45,956 nucleotides of DNA. It comes from Akkermansia muciniphila. GTDB taxonomy: Bacteria; Verrucomicrobiota; Verrucomicrobiia; Verrucomicrobiales; Akkermansiaceae. Numbering within the stretch: position 1 is the first letter of the stretch; every line of letters starts with the position of its first letter. The stretch is from the NCBI GenBank assembly GCA_945873305.1, contig CAMCCX010000013.1:1-45956 (forward strand), in the 5' to 3' direction. Below the pieces are notes generated by a model. The model did not search any database, was not told where the DNA came from, and saw nothing but the letters and a program-made list of their open reading frames with translations. Of the stretch, positions 1 to 6,901 are shown in pieces. A program made the position numbers and the translations under genes.

Positions 1-100
1 GCGGTGGAACCACCCGGTCCCATTCCGAACCCGGAAGTGAAACGCTGCAGCGCCAATGGTAGTGAGACGATAGGTCTTGTGAGAGTAGGTCGTCGCCAGG
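1..100 (+). rRNA. rrf: 5S ribosomal RNA, 3' part
   Basis: The first 100 bases carry conserved 5S landmarks: the CCATTCCGAACCCGG loop B/C stretch, GAAACGCTGCAGCGCC, and a 3' segment ending GTAGGTCGTCGCCAGG. The last bases would pair with the 5' end of the molecule, which lies before the window, so about 10-15 bases are missing. It is followed at once by a strong terminator, so it is the last gene of an rRNA operon running into the window. Confidence 0.95.
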
Positions 101-105
101 TATAT

Positions 106-142
106 GCCCGGCTCCAAGCAATTGGAGCCGGGCTCTTTTTTT
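106..142 (+). terminator. Intrinsic terminator of the rRNA operon
   Basis: A perfect 12-bp stem (GCCCGGCTCCAA at 106-117 with TTGGAGCCGGGC at 122-133) closes a GCAA tetraloop and is followed by TC and seven T residues. It sits five bases after the 5S end. This is a textbook Rho-independent terminator. Confidence 0.95.
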
Positions 143-190
143 GGGCACGGCTGAACATTTATTGGGTTGGGGCTGGACGGTCTTCTGTGG

Positions 191-293
191 TTAGGCCGCC
201 TGCAATCCAGTCATAGCTTGGAAGTTACGGAATGTGCGGTAGCCTCTGTCTCTTCGGCGGGCGAGTTGCAGCAGCCCGTTGACCGCTTCGATC
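191..293 (-). pseudogene. ISL3-type transposase, detached C-terminal piece
   Basis: Reading the minus strand from 293 to the TAA at 191-193 gives IEAVNGLLQLARRR followed by DRGYRTFRNFQAMTGLQAA. This matches the end of ISL3-family DDE transposases, where an E-x-x-N-x-x-(I/L)-Q...A(R/K)GYR block carries the last catalytic Glu. The rest of the gene lies at 1974-2308 on the same strand. The two pieces are separated by IS66-type sequence that begins with a terminal repeat at 294, so the gene was split by insertion. The fragment has no start codon and is dead. Family assignment comes from motif memory, not a search. Confidence 0.7.
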
Positions 294-601
294 GTAAGCG
301 GTCAACAGAACCCTTCTATCCGGCGGCGGTTGTTATGGCGTGGGATGCCCGCCCTATGGAAACCAACATCGACCAGGCCGCCGGCGTCATCGTGGAATCC
401 GGTCAAACCGGACGCACCCGATACACTCCCGAACACAAGTGCGAGGTTCTCGCCACTTTTGAATCCAGCAGCTTGAGCGTCCCGGTCTTCGCGCGGCAAT
501 GCGGAATCAAGTATCCCACCCTGGCGGCTTGGATCCGGGTGCGGAAACGTGGTGATCAAACCACACCCCGCGGGAACCCCTCTACTTCGACGGCACCGTA
601 A
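294..601 (+). mobile_element. IS66-type remnant A, left end only
   Basis: The segment opens with GTAAGCGGTCAAC (294-306), the terminal-repeat type of IS66-family elements, and contains a truncated tnpA-like frame. At 598 the same 13 bases recur exactly, so a second IS66-like element (remnant B) starts there and remnant A has lost everything to the right of it. Only about 304 bp of what is normally a roughly 2.5-kb element remain. Confidence 0.65.
356..601 (+). pseudogene. Truncated IS66 TnpA-like protein
   Basis: This 81-residue frame starts METNIDQAAG and contains a helix-turn-helix of the IS66 accessory protein type: RTRYTPEHKCEVLATFE, then VPVFARQCGIKYPTLAAWIRVRKRG. An alternative in-frame ATG lies at 335. 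IS66 TnpA proteins are usually 100-140 residues with a beta-rich C-terminal half. That half is missing here, because the frame runs into the terminal repeat of the next element at 598. It resembles the neighbouring frame at 659 in the HTH region but is clearly a diverged copy rather than a recent duplicate. It is unlikely to function. Confidence 0.6.
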
Positions 602-658
602 GCGGTCAACCGACGTCCTTTAGCCACTCGGCCTCATAAAGGGCATAAATCCCTGTGT

Positions 659-1072
659 ATGCAATCCATGCCAACCGATCACCCATCCGCCCAATCTCCG
701 ATCATACGCACCGGTAAGGGCGGTCGCCTGCGATACGCTCCAGACCAGCGCCAGGCACTGCTTGTAGTCTTTGACCGCAGCGGCATGAGCGAGCGGAGTT
801 TCACGCGCCAGCACGGCATCCAATACCAGACATTCATCGCCTGCGTTCGCAAGCGGCGAGAGGCTGTGTCAACGCGTCCTTTATCGGAACCCGCTTTTGC
901 CGAAGTCCTCTTGGAGACTCCGACGAACGCATCCGCAGCCCCGCTTCGCATCGTCCTGCCCTGTGGCACCGCCATTGAAATCGCTTCCCGGGCCGCCCTC
1001 CCACTCGCGGCCGACCTTCTATCAACTCATCGCCACCCGCATGCGCGAGGCCGACTACATCAAGGTCGATGA
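659..1072 (+). pseudogene. IS66 TnpA-like protein fused to foreign tail
   Basis: Residues 1-120 match the full length of IS66 accessory TnpA: an N-terminal HTH (GGRLRYAPDQRQALL to FTRQHGIQYQTFIACVRKRR) and a C-terminal block PLRIVLPCGTAIEIASRAAL ending AADLL. After about base 1018 the frame enters tnpC sequence in the wrong frame and ends with a meaningless STHRHPHARGRLHQGR tail. The deletion joining tnpA to tnpC removed tnpB and the first half of tnpC. The TnpA domain itself looks intact, but without TnpB and TnpC no transposition is expected. Confidence 0.6.
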
Positions 1073-1915
1073 AACCCCGGTGCGATGTTTGGAGCCCGGC
1101 GCCGGAAAGACCGCGTCGGGGTAGTTCTGGGTCTATCACCACGCCGAACACGGAGTCCTTTTCGACTGGCACAAAAGCCGCGCCAACACCTGCCTCGACC
1201 ACATCCTCATCGGAGGGGATGGAAAACCGTCATTCAACGGCCATCTGCAGAGCGACGGCCTGCGTGCTTACCGCACCTTCATCGAGCGTCACCCGAAATT
1301 ACAGATTGCCCCGGTCTCCTGCCTCACCCACATCACTCGGAAATTCAAGGAAGCCCGTGACGAGCATCCACGCATCGCCGCGCGCATCCTGCTTCTGACC
1401 GGCAGCATCTACCAGGTCGAGAAACGGTTGCGTGAAGGAAACGCCGGTCCCCTCGACCGGCAGCGCACCCGCTGGCTCGAATCCAGGAAATCCTATGATC
1501 ACCTGCCAAACTGATCCGCAGGCTCGGTCGCTTCCGCGGGATCACGCCCCGAAGCAAGCTGGGCAACGCCCAGGCGTATGCCGCCAACCAATGGTCGCAC
1601 CTCGAAGCCTGCTTCATGGACGGCCAGGTCGAGTTTGACAACAATCTCACAGAAAGCGCCATCCGCCCCACCAAGCTCGGTCACAAGAACTGGATGTTTA
1701 TCGGCGGCGAGCACACCGGCTGGCGCAGCGCGGGCATCTACACATTCGTCGAGCAAGTGCGCCGCCACGGAGCGGATCCTTTCGCCCACTTCGAGTGGGT
1801 CTTCGAAAAGCTGATGCACAACCCCGCCCCGGAAGAACTTCAAGCTCTGCTGCCGGTCAACTGGATTAAAGCCCGACCGGCCGCCTGTCAGACCATCGAG
1901 AGCCGGGTTGCATAG
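1017..1915 (+). pseudogene. IS66 TnpC transposase, broken in three ways
   Basis: The remnant covers the DDE half of an IS66 transposase: FYQLIATRM then DYIKVDETPVR (first Asp), SDGLRAYRTF (second Asp) and FDNNLTESAIRPTKLGHKNW (catalytic Glu). Three lesions are visible. The N-terminal half is deleted at about 1017. A TAG stop at 1122-1124 lies where relatives have Tyr (TASG-stop-FWVYHH against the usual G-Y-L-W-V-Y). A frameshift near 1505-1512 follows SYDHLPN, with the frame resuming at KLIRRLGRFRG. The natural stop is TAG at 1913-1915. It is a dead gene. Confidence 0.8.
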
Positions 1916-1973
1916 ATGCCATGGCCGCCAGAAATCTGGCTAAAATGCGAGAGGTGCTCTGCTGAGCGCTTAC

Positions 1974-2308
1974 TGAAGTTGTTGAAGTATCCAAGGATGC
2001 CGTCCATGTGCCTGTTTAGTTTCTTGCCGAGTTTTACAAAAGGCTGCATCCGCGCCCGGCGGCACCAGGACATGACCGACTCAAGGTGTTGCTCGGCATC
2101 CTCGCGCAACTGATAGTTCCACGGGGCGGCCAGGAACTCGCGTATCGAGACAGCGCGCGCGATTTTGCCGTGTTCCTTGCAGATCTGCTCCTGAAGTTGT
2201 CGCTGCTCCTCCCCGCTCGAAATCGATGACGAGTTCCAGCGTCTTGGCGACAGGGTCGAAGTCGCAAGGCCTGACCCGCCGCCATCCGGAAAGCCGCCTG
2301 CTCCTCAT
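1974..2308 (-). pseudogene. ISL3-type transposase, N-terminal and central pieces
   Basis: On the minus strand two ISL3 blocks occur in different frames. The first (about 2290-2220) reads CDFDPVAKTLELVIDFERG, like the WxVxxxxFDxxxxxLxLxIDFxRG start of ISL3 transposases. The second (about 2215-1974) reads SIREFLAAPWNYQLREDAEQ, then SWCRRARMQPFVKLGKKLNR and HMDGILGYFNNF, the pre-C-terminal helical part. The middle, with two catalytic Asp residues, is deleted at about 2220. The sequence stops abruptly at 1974, where the IS66 right end begins, and the missing C-terminus is found at 191-293. It was therefore an ISL3 element broken by IS66-type insertion. Confidence 0.7.
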
Positions 2309-3032
2309 GCCCGGCTACGATGCCTTCAACGATCTGATCAACGCCATCGATCCCGTCTCCCTGGCCGAGGCACTCAAGGACAACCCGTCCACTCTCTATC
2401 AGCCCGCTAAAGACAGACTCGATTCGCGTCCCGCCGACTCGACCTCCGGGATCGAGACCGGCCACGGGCGCATCGAATGGCGCTATCTGCGTGTCTGCGA
2501 ATGGGACCTTGATGCCGCCCTGTTCCCCGGAGCGCGGCAATTGGTGAGCATCACCCGCCATCACTGCGAGAAGAAGAGCGCCGGAGACTTCAAGAACGAG
2601 ACCCGCCACTTCCTCACCACCCTGCGCGAAAGCGATGCAAGCCATGCCCGGCTCGTCGAGATCGGCTGCAAGCACTGGTCGGTGGAAAACAAAAACCACT
2701 GGCGCAAGGATGCCACCGTCTGGCGCGAAGACCGCGGCGGGCGGCGCACAACCCGTGGAGCGAAGAACCTCGCGCTGCTGCGCAATGCGATTCTTGCGCT
2801 CATCGAACCCGGTCGCCATGCATCGCTCAACCAGGCCTTCCTCCACTACGCCGACCACCGCGCCGAAGCCCTCCGTCTCATCACAAAGCCACCCCGCTCA
2901 ATCCCTAGCCAACCAATCGCCCTGATCCGCCGGACAGGGCCGGTTTGGGCGGTGGAATTTTGGGTTGGTGTGAGCGGGCGACATGGATTAGCTTGCCGCT
3001 CCCCGAGGGGAAATTATGGCGATACAAGGTGA
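2307..3032 (+). pseudogene. ISAs1-type transposase remnant
   Basis: The frame contains GYDAFNDLINAIDPVSLAEAL, equivalent to the SHDTFNxVxxxLDP block near the start of ISAs1 (H-repeat) transposases. It then jumps to the C-terminal part: GHGRIEWRYLRV, HFLTTLRESDASHARLVEIG, CKHWSVENKNHWRKDATVW and RGAKNLALLRNAILALI. The central region with the iDGKxxRGS and NE(I/L)-type blocks is missing, so it is internally deleted. Recognisable homology ends near 2930. The frame stays open to 3032, overlapping the start of rsfS by chance. An upstream ATG at 2226 reads antisense ISL3 sequence and is not meaningful. Confidence 0.7.
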
Positions 3033-3381
3033 AGAACTGGCTCTGGCTTGCGCGAAGGCGGCCGATGAAGTGAAGGCGGAAAACATCCGCGTGTGGGACA
3101 TGCGCGGGGTTTCGAGCCTGACGGACTACATGGTGGTGTGTTCGGGCTCGTCGATGCCGCAGCTGCGGGCGATTTTGCGCGACGTGGCCGGCAAGGTGGA
3201 GGAGCTTCACGGCGTCAAGCCGACGATGACCGAGGGCAAGGCCGACACCAAGTGGGTGGTCCTCGATTACATCGATGTGATGGTCCACGTGATGAGCGAC
3301 GAGCTGCGCGAATACTACGGATTGGAAGATCTGTGGAAGGACGCGAAGGAAGTGGAGTGGCAGCCGGCGGATAGGAGCTGA
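3016..3381 (+). CDS. rsfS: Ribosomal silencing factor RsfS
   Basis: A 121-residue protein of the RsfS/YbeB/Iojap family. Members bind ribosomal protein uL14 and block joining of the 30S and 50S subunits when nutrients are short. The family signature is plain: DMRGVSSLTDYMVVCSG near residue 28, then SMPQLRAILRDVAGKVEE, DTKWVVLDYIDVMVHVMSDELREYYGLEDLWKDA. Length is normal. The start is supported by GAGGGG five to six bases before the ATG. It lies directly downstream of the IS graveyard, so its original upstream neighbours (often nadD in other bacteria) may have been displaced. It is separated from the sigma-factor gene by 73 bases. Confidence 0.95.
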   Translation: MAIQGEELALACAKAADEVKAENIRVWDMRGVSSLTDYMVVCSGSSMPQLRAILRDVAGKVEELHGVKPTMTEGKADTKWVVLDYIDVMVHVMSDELREYYGLEDLWKDAKEVEWQPADRS

Positions 3382-3454
3382 ACCGGCGGGCGTCCTGCGG
3401 AGGGTGGAAATTTTTCGGAATAGAAGTCGATTTCCAAAGCTCCCATGACCGCCG

Positions 3455-3997
3455 ATGAGTGAGTTCGCAGAGTTAGTCGATGCCCATTACCAAGCGTTGT
3501 TTCGCTTTGGGATGTCGCTGACGCGCGATGTGGACCGGGCGTCCGATCTGGTGCAGGAAACGTTCTGCATTTGGGCCGCCAAGAACAGCCAACTACGCGA
3601 CCGCTCGAAGGCGAAGACGTGGCTCTTCACCACCCTGCACCGGGAGTTCCTGAGCCAACGCAGGCGGGCGGCGAAATTTTCCGATGAGCCGCTGGACGAG
3701 GAAAAAAGCGCGGCGGTGTTTGCGCCTGAAGAAGACGCGGAGCGCCAGATGGACGGGCAGCGCGCGCTGGAGCTGCTAGGGGCGCTGGACGAATCCTACC
3801 GCGCGCCGCTGGCGCTTTTCTATCTGCAACAGCACAGCTACAAGGAAATCGCTGAGATTTTGGATATCCCGATCGGCACGGTGATGTCGCGGCTGTCGCG
3901 CGGGAAGGAAATCCTCCGCCAGCGGATGAGCGCCGAGCCTTCGAGCGCGCCGAGAAACATTCTTCAAATCCAACGGGAGGAAGTGCGCCATGGATAA
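3455..3997 (+). CDS. ECF-type RNA polymerase sigma factor
   Basis: A 180-residue sigma-70 family protein with only regions 2 and 4, as in extracytoplasmic-function sigma factors. Region 2 covers residues about 8-75 (HYQALFRFGMSLTRD, DLVQETFCIWAAK, KAKTWLFTTLHREFLSQRRR). Region 4 covers about 110-165 with the HTH YKEIAEILDIPIGTVMSRLSRGK. It would direct polymerase to a small stress- or envelope-related regulon. Its last 8 bases overlap the start of the next gene, a membrane protein that looks like its anti-sigma factor, so the pair is translationally coupled. No clear GGAAC/GTC-type ECF promoter was recognised upstream. Confidence 0.93.
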   Translation: MSEFAELVDAHYQALFRFGMSLTRDVDRASDLVQETFCIWAAKNSQLRDRSKAKTWLFTTLHREFLSQRRRAAKFSDEPLDEEKSAAVFAPEEDAERQMDGQRALELLGALDESYRAPLALFYLQQHSYKEIAEILDIPIGTVMSRLSRGKEILRQRMSAEPSSAPRNILQIQREEVRHG

Positions 3998-4877
3998 GGA
4001 ACAGGCACGCTTCGTGTTGCAAAGCTTCCGGCCCGACGGCGCGGACGCGGGAGATCCGGATTTCGCGGAAGCGCTCAAGTTGGCGCTGGAAAACCGCGAG
4101 CTCGGCGAGTGGCTGGCTAGCGAGCGGGCGTTCGACGCGCACTTCGCGGTCGCGCTGGGGTCGGTGGATCTGCCGGGCCATCTGCAAGAAGATATTTTCG
4201 CCTGTCTGGCCGGTGAGCGCGGCGATTTCCCGCAGGCGGAGGACATGAACGACTCGGCTTGGATCGGCGCGCTGGCATCGCTCCAGCCGCCGGCATTTCT
4301 CCGCGACCAGGTGATCGCCGCGATGGAGCGGACAGAAACCCGCGAGGTCGTTAGGGTTTCGTTTTTCAGGCGGGCGGCGATTCCGTTAGCCGCTGCGGCG
4401 GGCATCGCGCTGGCGTTTTTCATCACCCGTCCGGCGAGTCCGACGACGGTGGCGACATCCTCAAGCGTTCCGATTGAGGCGGTCCAGGCGGGTTTCATCC
4501 GGACTTTTGAATCGCCCTTGTTTAACTTGGACGAGAAGCGGGAGGATCACCGGTTGCTGGTTCAAAATTTGCAGGAGCGCCAGTTGCCTTGCCCCTGCTG
4601 CCTGCCGCCGGGACTCGAGAACGTCAAGGGAATCGGCTGCCGCGAGCTGGTGATCGACGGCAAACGCGGTTCACTGATTTGCTTCGACGAGCGTGAAACC
4701 GGAGTCGTCCATGTGGTGATTTTCCGCCGCGAAGACGTGAGCGGCGAGTTTCCGGACAAGGCGCGCCCCGCGTTTTCCCAATCCGGACACTGGGCGACCG
4801 CGCGCTGGCAGGAGGGGGAAAACGTCTTCCTGTTGATGAGCCACACGGAGGTTGGCAAACTAACGGCCTTGTTCTGA
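3990..4877 (+). CDS. Putative membrane anti-sigma factor
   Basis: A 295-residue protein whose ATG overlaps the sigma-factor stop by 8 bases; GGGAGG lies about 11 bases upstream. Residues 1-120 are acidic and helical and probably cytoplasmic. One membrane helix follows at about 127-146 (RAAIPLAAAAGIALAFFIT), then an outer domain of about 150 residues containing LPCPCCLPPGL and a later Cys in KGIGCREL, which could bind a metal or sense redox state. No HxxxCxxC zinc anti-sigma motif is seen, so the class is not the common ZAS type. The role is inferred from the overlap and topology. It could equally be a sigma-regulated envelope protein. Confidence 0.7.
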   Translation: MDKEQARFVLQSFRPDGADAGDPDFAEALKLALENRELGEWLASERAFDAHFAVALGSVDLPGHLQEDIFACLAGERGDFPQAEDMNDSAWIGALASLQPPAFLRDQVIAAMERTETREVVRVSFFRRAAIPLAAAAGIALAFFITRPASPTTVATSSSVPIEAVQAGFIRTFESPLFNLDEKREDHRLLVQNLQERQLPCPCCLPPGLENVKGIGCRELVIDGKRGSLICFDERETGVVHVVIFRREDVSGEFPDKARPAFSQSGHWATARWQEGENVFLLMSHTEVGKLTALF

Positions 4878-4904
4878 GACGAAGTCCCGTAGTTGCCTCG
4901 GACG

Positions 4905-6044
4905 ATGAGTTTTGAAATCGATACACCGCCTCTTCTCGCGCCCTTGCAGCGGGTGATGTTGCGGGATTCGCTCGCCGAGCCCGACGCCGGGCACCATGTC
5001 GAGCAGGTGGAAATTCTCTTCGCCAGCGGCCCGGCGCGTGGCCGCGTGGCGGCGGCGTGGGAGGAAACCGTGGCGAGCACCGAGGCGCTGCGCGTCGCTT
5101 TCGTGACGGCTAACGGAAATGCCTCGGGCCGGGAATTCGTGACTCCGCGGAATTTTCTGAACCCGCATGAACCGCTGCCGTCATCGTGGGAAAGCTGGCG
5201 GGAGGCGGATCGCCGCCGCCCACTGCTCGCTCCGCATGAAGGGCCATGGCGGGCGGCGTATTGGCCGGAAGAGGGGCGGCTCATCTGGACCTTCCACCAT
5301 GCGCTGCTAGACGGGAGGTCCCTAACGCGGATGCTGCGGGATTTCCTCGAACGGCTTGCAGGCGGAAATCCGCCGCCGTTAGCGATCGCCAAGTGGCCCG
5401 CTCCCACGGCGGAAGCGCTGGCGCTGGCGGAGCGGATCCTCCGCGACGGCGCGGTGGATTCGCTGGAAATGGATTTCCCTGCTGACGCCGCGGGTCCGGC
5501 GGTGCGTTTGATGGGAGATGAGTTCGCGCGGAACTTGGAGTCGCTGGCGGCGGTGATCGGGGTGACCGCCGCGACCCTTCTCATCTGGGCCTGGGGTCAG
5601 GCGCTGCTAGAAATTTCCGGGGCCGATGCGGTCATCGTCGAGCAACTGCGCGCAGGCGCGCCGCAGCCGGGGACCGCGGGATTTACCATGAACACCTTGC
5701 CCGTGACGGTGCGCCGCGCGGGCGGTGACGTGGCGCGGAGCTTGCGGGAGTTCCGCGCCCGGCTGCTGGCGCTGCGGGACATCGAGTCGGTGGCGCCGGG
5801 GGATTTCGCGCCCGGAGTTTTCCCGGATCTGGACGGACCTTCCAGCAGTATGATCATGGTCGAGCGCGGCACGTTGCGCCACATGGCGGGCCGGGAATGC
5901 GTCGAATCGCTGGTGCTTCACGAGGCCAAAGGCGAGACTTTGATGGCCACCGCGCATGTTCTGCCAGACTTGCGGCTGGAGGTGGAAGGCCCCGGACGGC
6001 ACGCGCTGCTGGCCGGCTGGGTCCACGTATTGGAGCGGTTGTGA
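4905..6044 (+). CDS. Stand-alone NRPS-type condensation domain protein
   Basis: About 379 residues. The condensation-domain catalytic signature HHxxxDG is seen as FHHALLDGRSLTRMLRDF near residue 130. The rest fits a lone condensation/acyltransferase fold: PLQRVMLRDSLAEPDAGHHVEQ at the start and an NTLPV motif near residue 262, the usual mid-domain block before the second half. No adenylation, carrier or thioesterase domain is fused to it or present nearby. It could be a free-standing acyl or aminoacyl transferase acting on a carrier protein elsewhere. It follows the anti-sigma-like gene by 27 bases and may be in the same operon. ATG 4905 is chosen; TTG at 4893 is an in-frame alternative. Confidence 0.8.
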   Translation: MSFEIDTPPLLAPLQRVMLRDSLAEPDAGHHVEQVEILFASGPARGRVAAAWEETVASTEALRVAFVTANGNASGREFVTPRNFLNPHEPLPSSWESWREADRRRPLLAPHEGPWRAAYWPEEGRLIWTFHHALLDGRSLTRMLRDFLERLAGGNPPPLAIAKWPAPTAEALALAERILRDGAVDSLEMDFPADAAGPAVRLMGDEFARNLESLAAVIGVTAATLLIWAWGQALLEISGADAVIVEQLRAGAPQPGTAGFTMNTLPVTVRRAGGDVARSLREFRARLLALRDIESVAPGDFAPGVFPDLDGPSSSMIMVERGTLRHMAGRECVESLVLHEAKGETLMATAHVLPDLRLEVEGPGRHALLAGWVHVLERL

Positions 6045-6120
6045 AATACTGTCCCGCCCAATTCAGGCGAAGTGCGCCATCACACTTGCCGGCTGCCCGC
6101 GCTCTCGACTAAAAACGCGC

Positions 6121-6687
6121 GTGGCCGGCAAAAACATCGTTTATTTCGACTTGGAAACCCAACGCAGCTTCGGCGACGTCGGCGGCTCCATGCACAAGGA
6201 CAAGATGCAGGTCTCCGTCGGCGTGACCTACAGCACCGCCCGCGGAACTTACGAGATTTACGCGGAAAACGAGATGGAGAAGCTCGGCGAGGAGCTCGTC
6301 CGCGCGGATCTCGTCGTCGGTTGGAACCACTTGCAGTTCGATTATCCGGTCCTCCAGCCCTACGTTTTCCACACGCTCGCCGAGCAAACGCTCAACCTCG
6401 ACATGATGCTCGAGCTCGAAAAAATCGTCGGTTTCCGCCTCAAACTCGACTCCGTGGCCTCCGCCTCGCTCGGCACCGGCAAGACCGCCGACGGCCTCGA
6501 CGCGCTGCGCTGGTGGCAGGAACACAAGAAATCCGGCGAGTTCGCACCGCTCAAGAAAATCGCCGAATACTGCGCCTTCGACGTGAAGGTCACCAAATGC
6601 GTCCACGAATACGCCCTCGAACACGGGCTGCTCAAATACGACGACAAGAGCGGCCGGCCCGCCGAAGTCGCCGTGGACTGGAAATAA
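6121..6687 (+). CDS. DEDD-family 3'-5' exonuclease (RNase H-like)
   Basis: A 188-residue protein starting at GTG (VAGKNIVYFDLETQRSF). The DnaQ/RNase_H_2 exonuclease motifs are in order: FDLET (ExoI, first Asp and Glu), VVGWNHLQFDYPVL (ExoII Asp) and YCAFDVKVTKCVHEYA (ExoIII-like Asp with Y four residues upstream). It probably trims single-stranded DNA or RNA 3' ends. Relatives in Verrucomicrobiota and other phyla are single-domain proteins of this size. An upstream in-frame ATG at 5956 lies inside the condensation gene and is unlikely. The stop at 6685-6687 directly abuts the end of a convergent small gene. Confidence 0.8.
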   Translation: MAGKNIVYFDLETQRSFGDVGGSMHKDKMQVSVGVTYSTARGTYEIYAENEMEKLGEELVRADLVVGWNHLQFDYPVLQPYVFHTLAEQTLNLDMMLELEKIVGFRLKLDSVASASLGTGKTADGLDALRWWQEHKKSGEFAPLKKIAEYCAFDVKVTKCVHEYALEHGLLKYDDKSGRPAEVAVDWK

Positions 6688-6795
6688 TCACATCCAGCCG
6701 AGCTGCTCCAAAACCTTGGTCACCGTCCAAATAAAGACGACGGTCAAAGCGACGATGTAAATCTTCGCGGCGAATTCAATGGAGGAGCGGGTCAT
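6688..6795 (-). CDS. Predicted 35-residue single-span membrane protein
   Basis: The minus strand encodes MTRSSIEFAAKIY, then IVALTVVFIWTVTKVLE and QLGWM with a TGA stop that touches the stop codon of the convergent exonuclease gene. The centre is a clear hydrophobic helix of about 18 residues with a short basic N-terminal side, typical of tiny single-span proteins. No good ribosome-binding site was seen. No family is recognised. The evidence for a real gene is the membrane-helix pattern, the exact packing against the neighbour and the lack of any other gene in this gap. Confidence 0.4.
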   Translation of the reverse strand: MTRSSIEFAAKIYIVALTVVFIWTVTKVLEQLGWM

Positions 6796-6901
6796 GGCGC
6801 CGGTCTTTTAGGGCGGCGGCCGGATTTCGCCAAGGGAAATGGTCGGCAGCTTAAAATTTGCTCTTGCAGTTTTTGTGCGTTTAATCGCAGATCCCGCAGC
6901 C

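Larger units (their letters stand above)
598..1973 (+). mobile_element. IS66-type remnant B, internally deleted
   Basis: The left end is GTAAGCGGTCAAC at 598-610. The right end is GCTGAGCGCTTAC at 1961-1973, which matches the inverted complement of the left end at 11 of 13 positions. Between them are a tnpA-like frame, no tnpB, and a tnpC lacking its N-terminal half. At about 1376 bp it is roughly half the normal size. The flanks (ACGGCACC left, TGAAGTTG right) do not show the 8-bp target duplication expected for a fresh IS66 insertion, so deletions or recombination followed. The right end abuts ISL3-type coding sequence. Confidence 0.7.

Noticed and set aside
278-306. GTTGACCGCTT and AAGCGGTCAAC form an 11-bp inverted repeat that looks like two abutting IS66 ends.
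   Set aside because: The left arm reads as ISL3 coding sequence (IEAVNG), and its outer bases are not the expected terminal AC. Resemblance to the IS66 end is probably a coincidence or reflects target preference.
2034-2858. A 274-codon minus-strand frame across the ISAs1 remnant.
   Set aside because: It is antisense to recognisable transposase sequence on the plus strand and lacks any domain.
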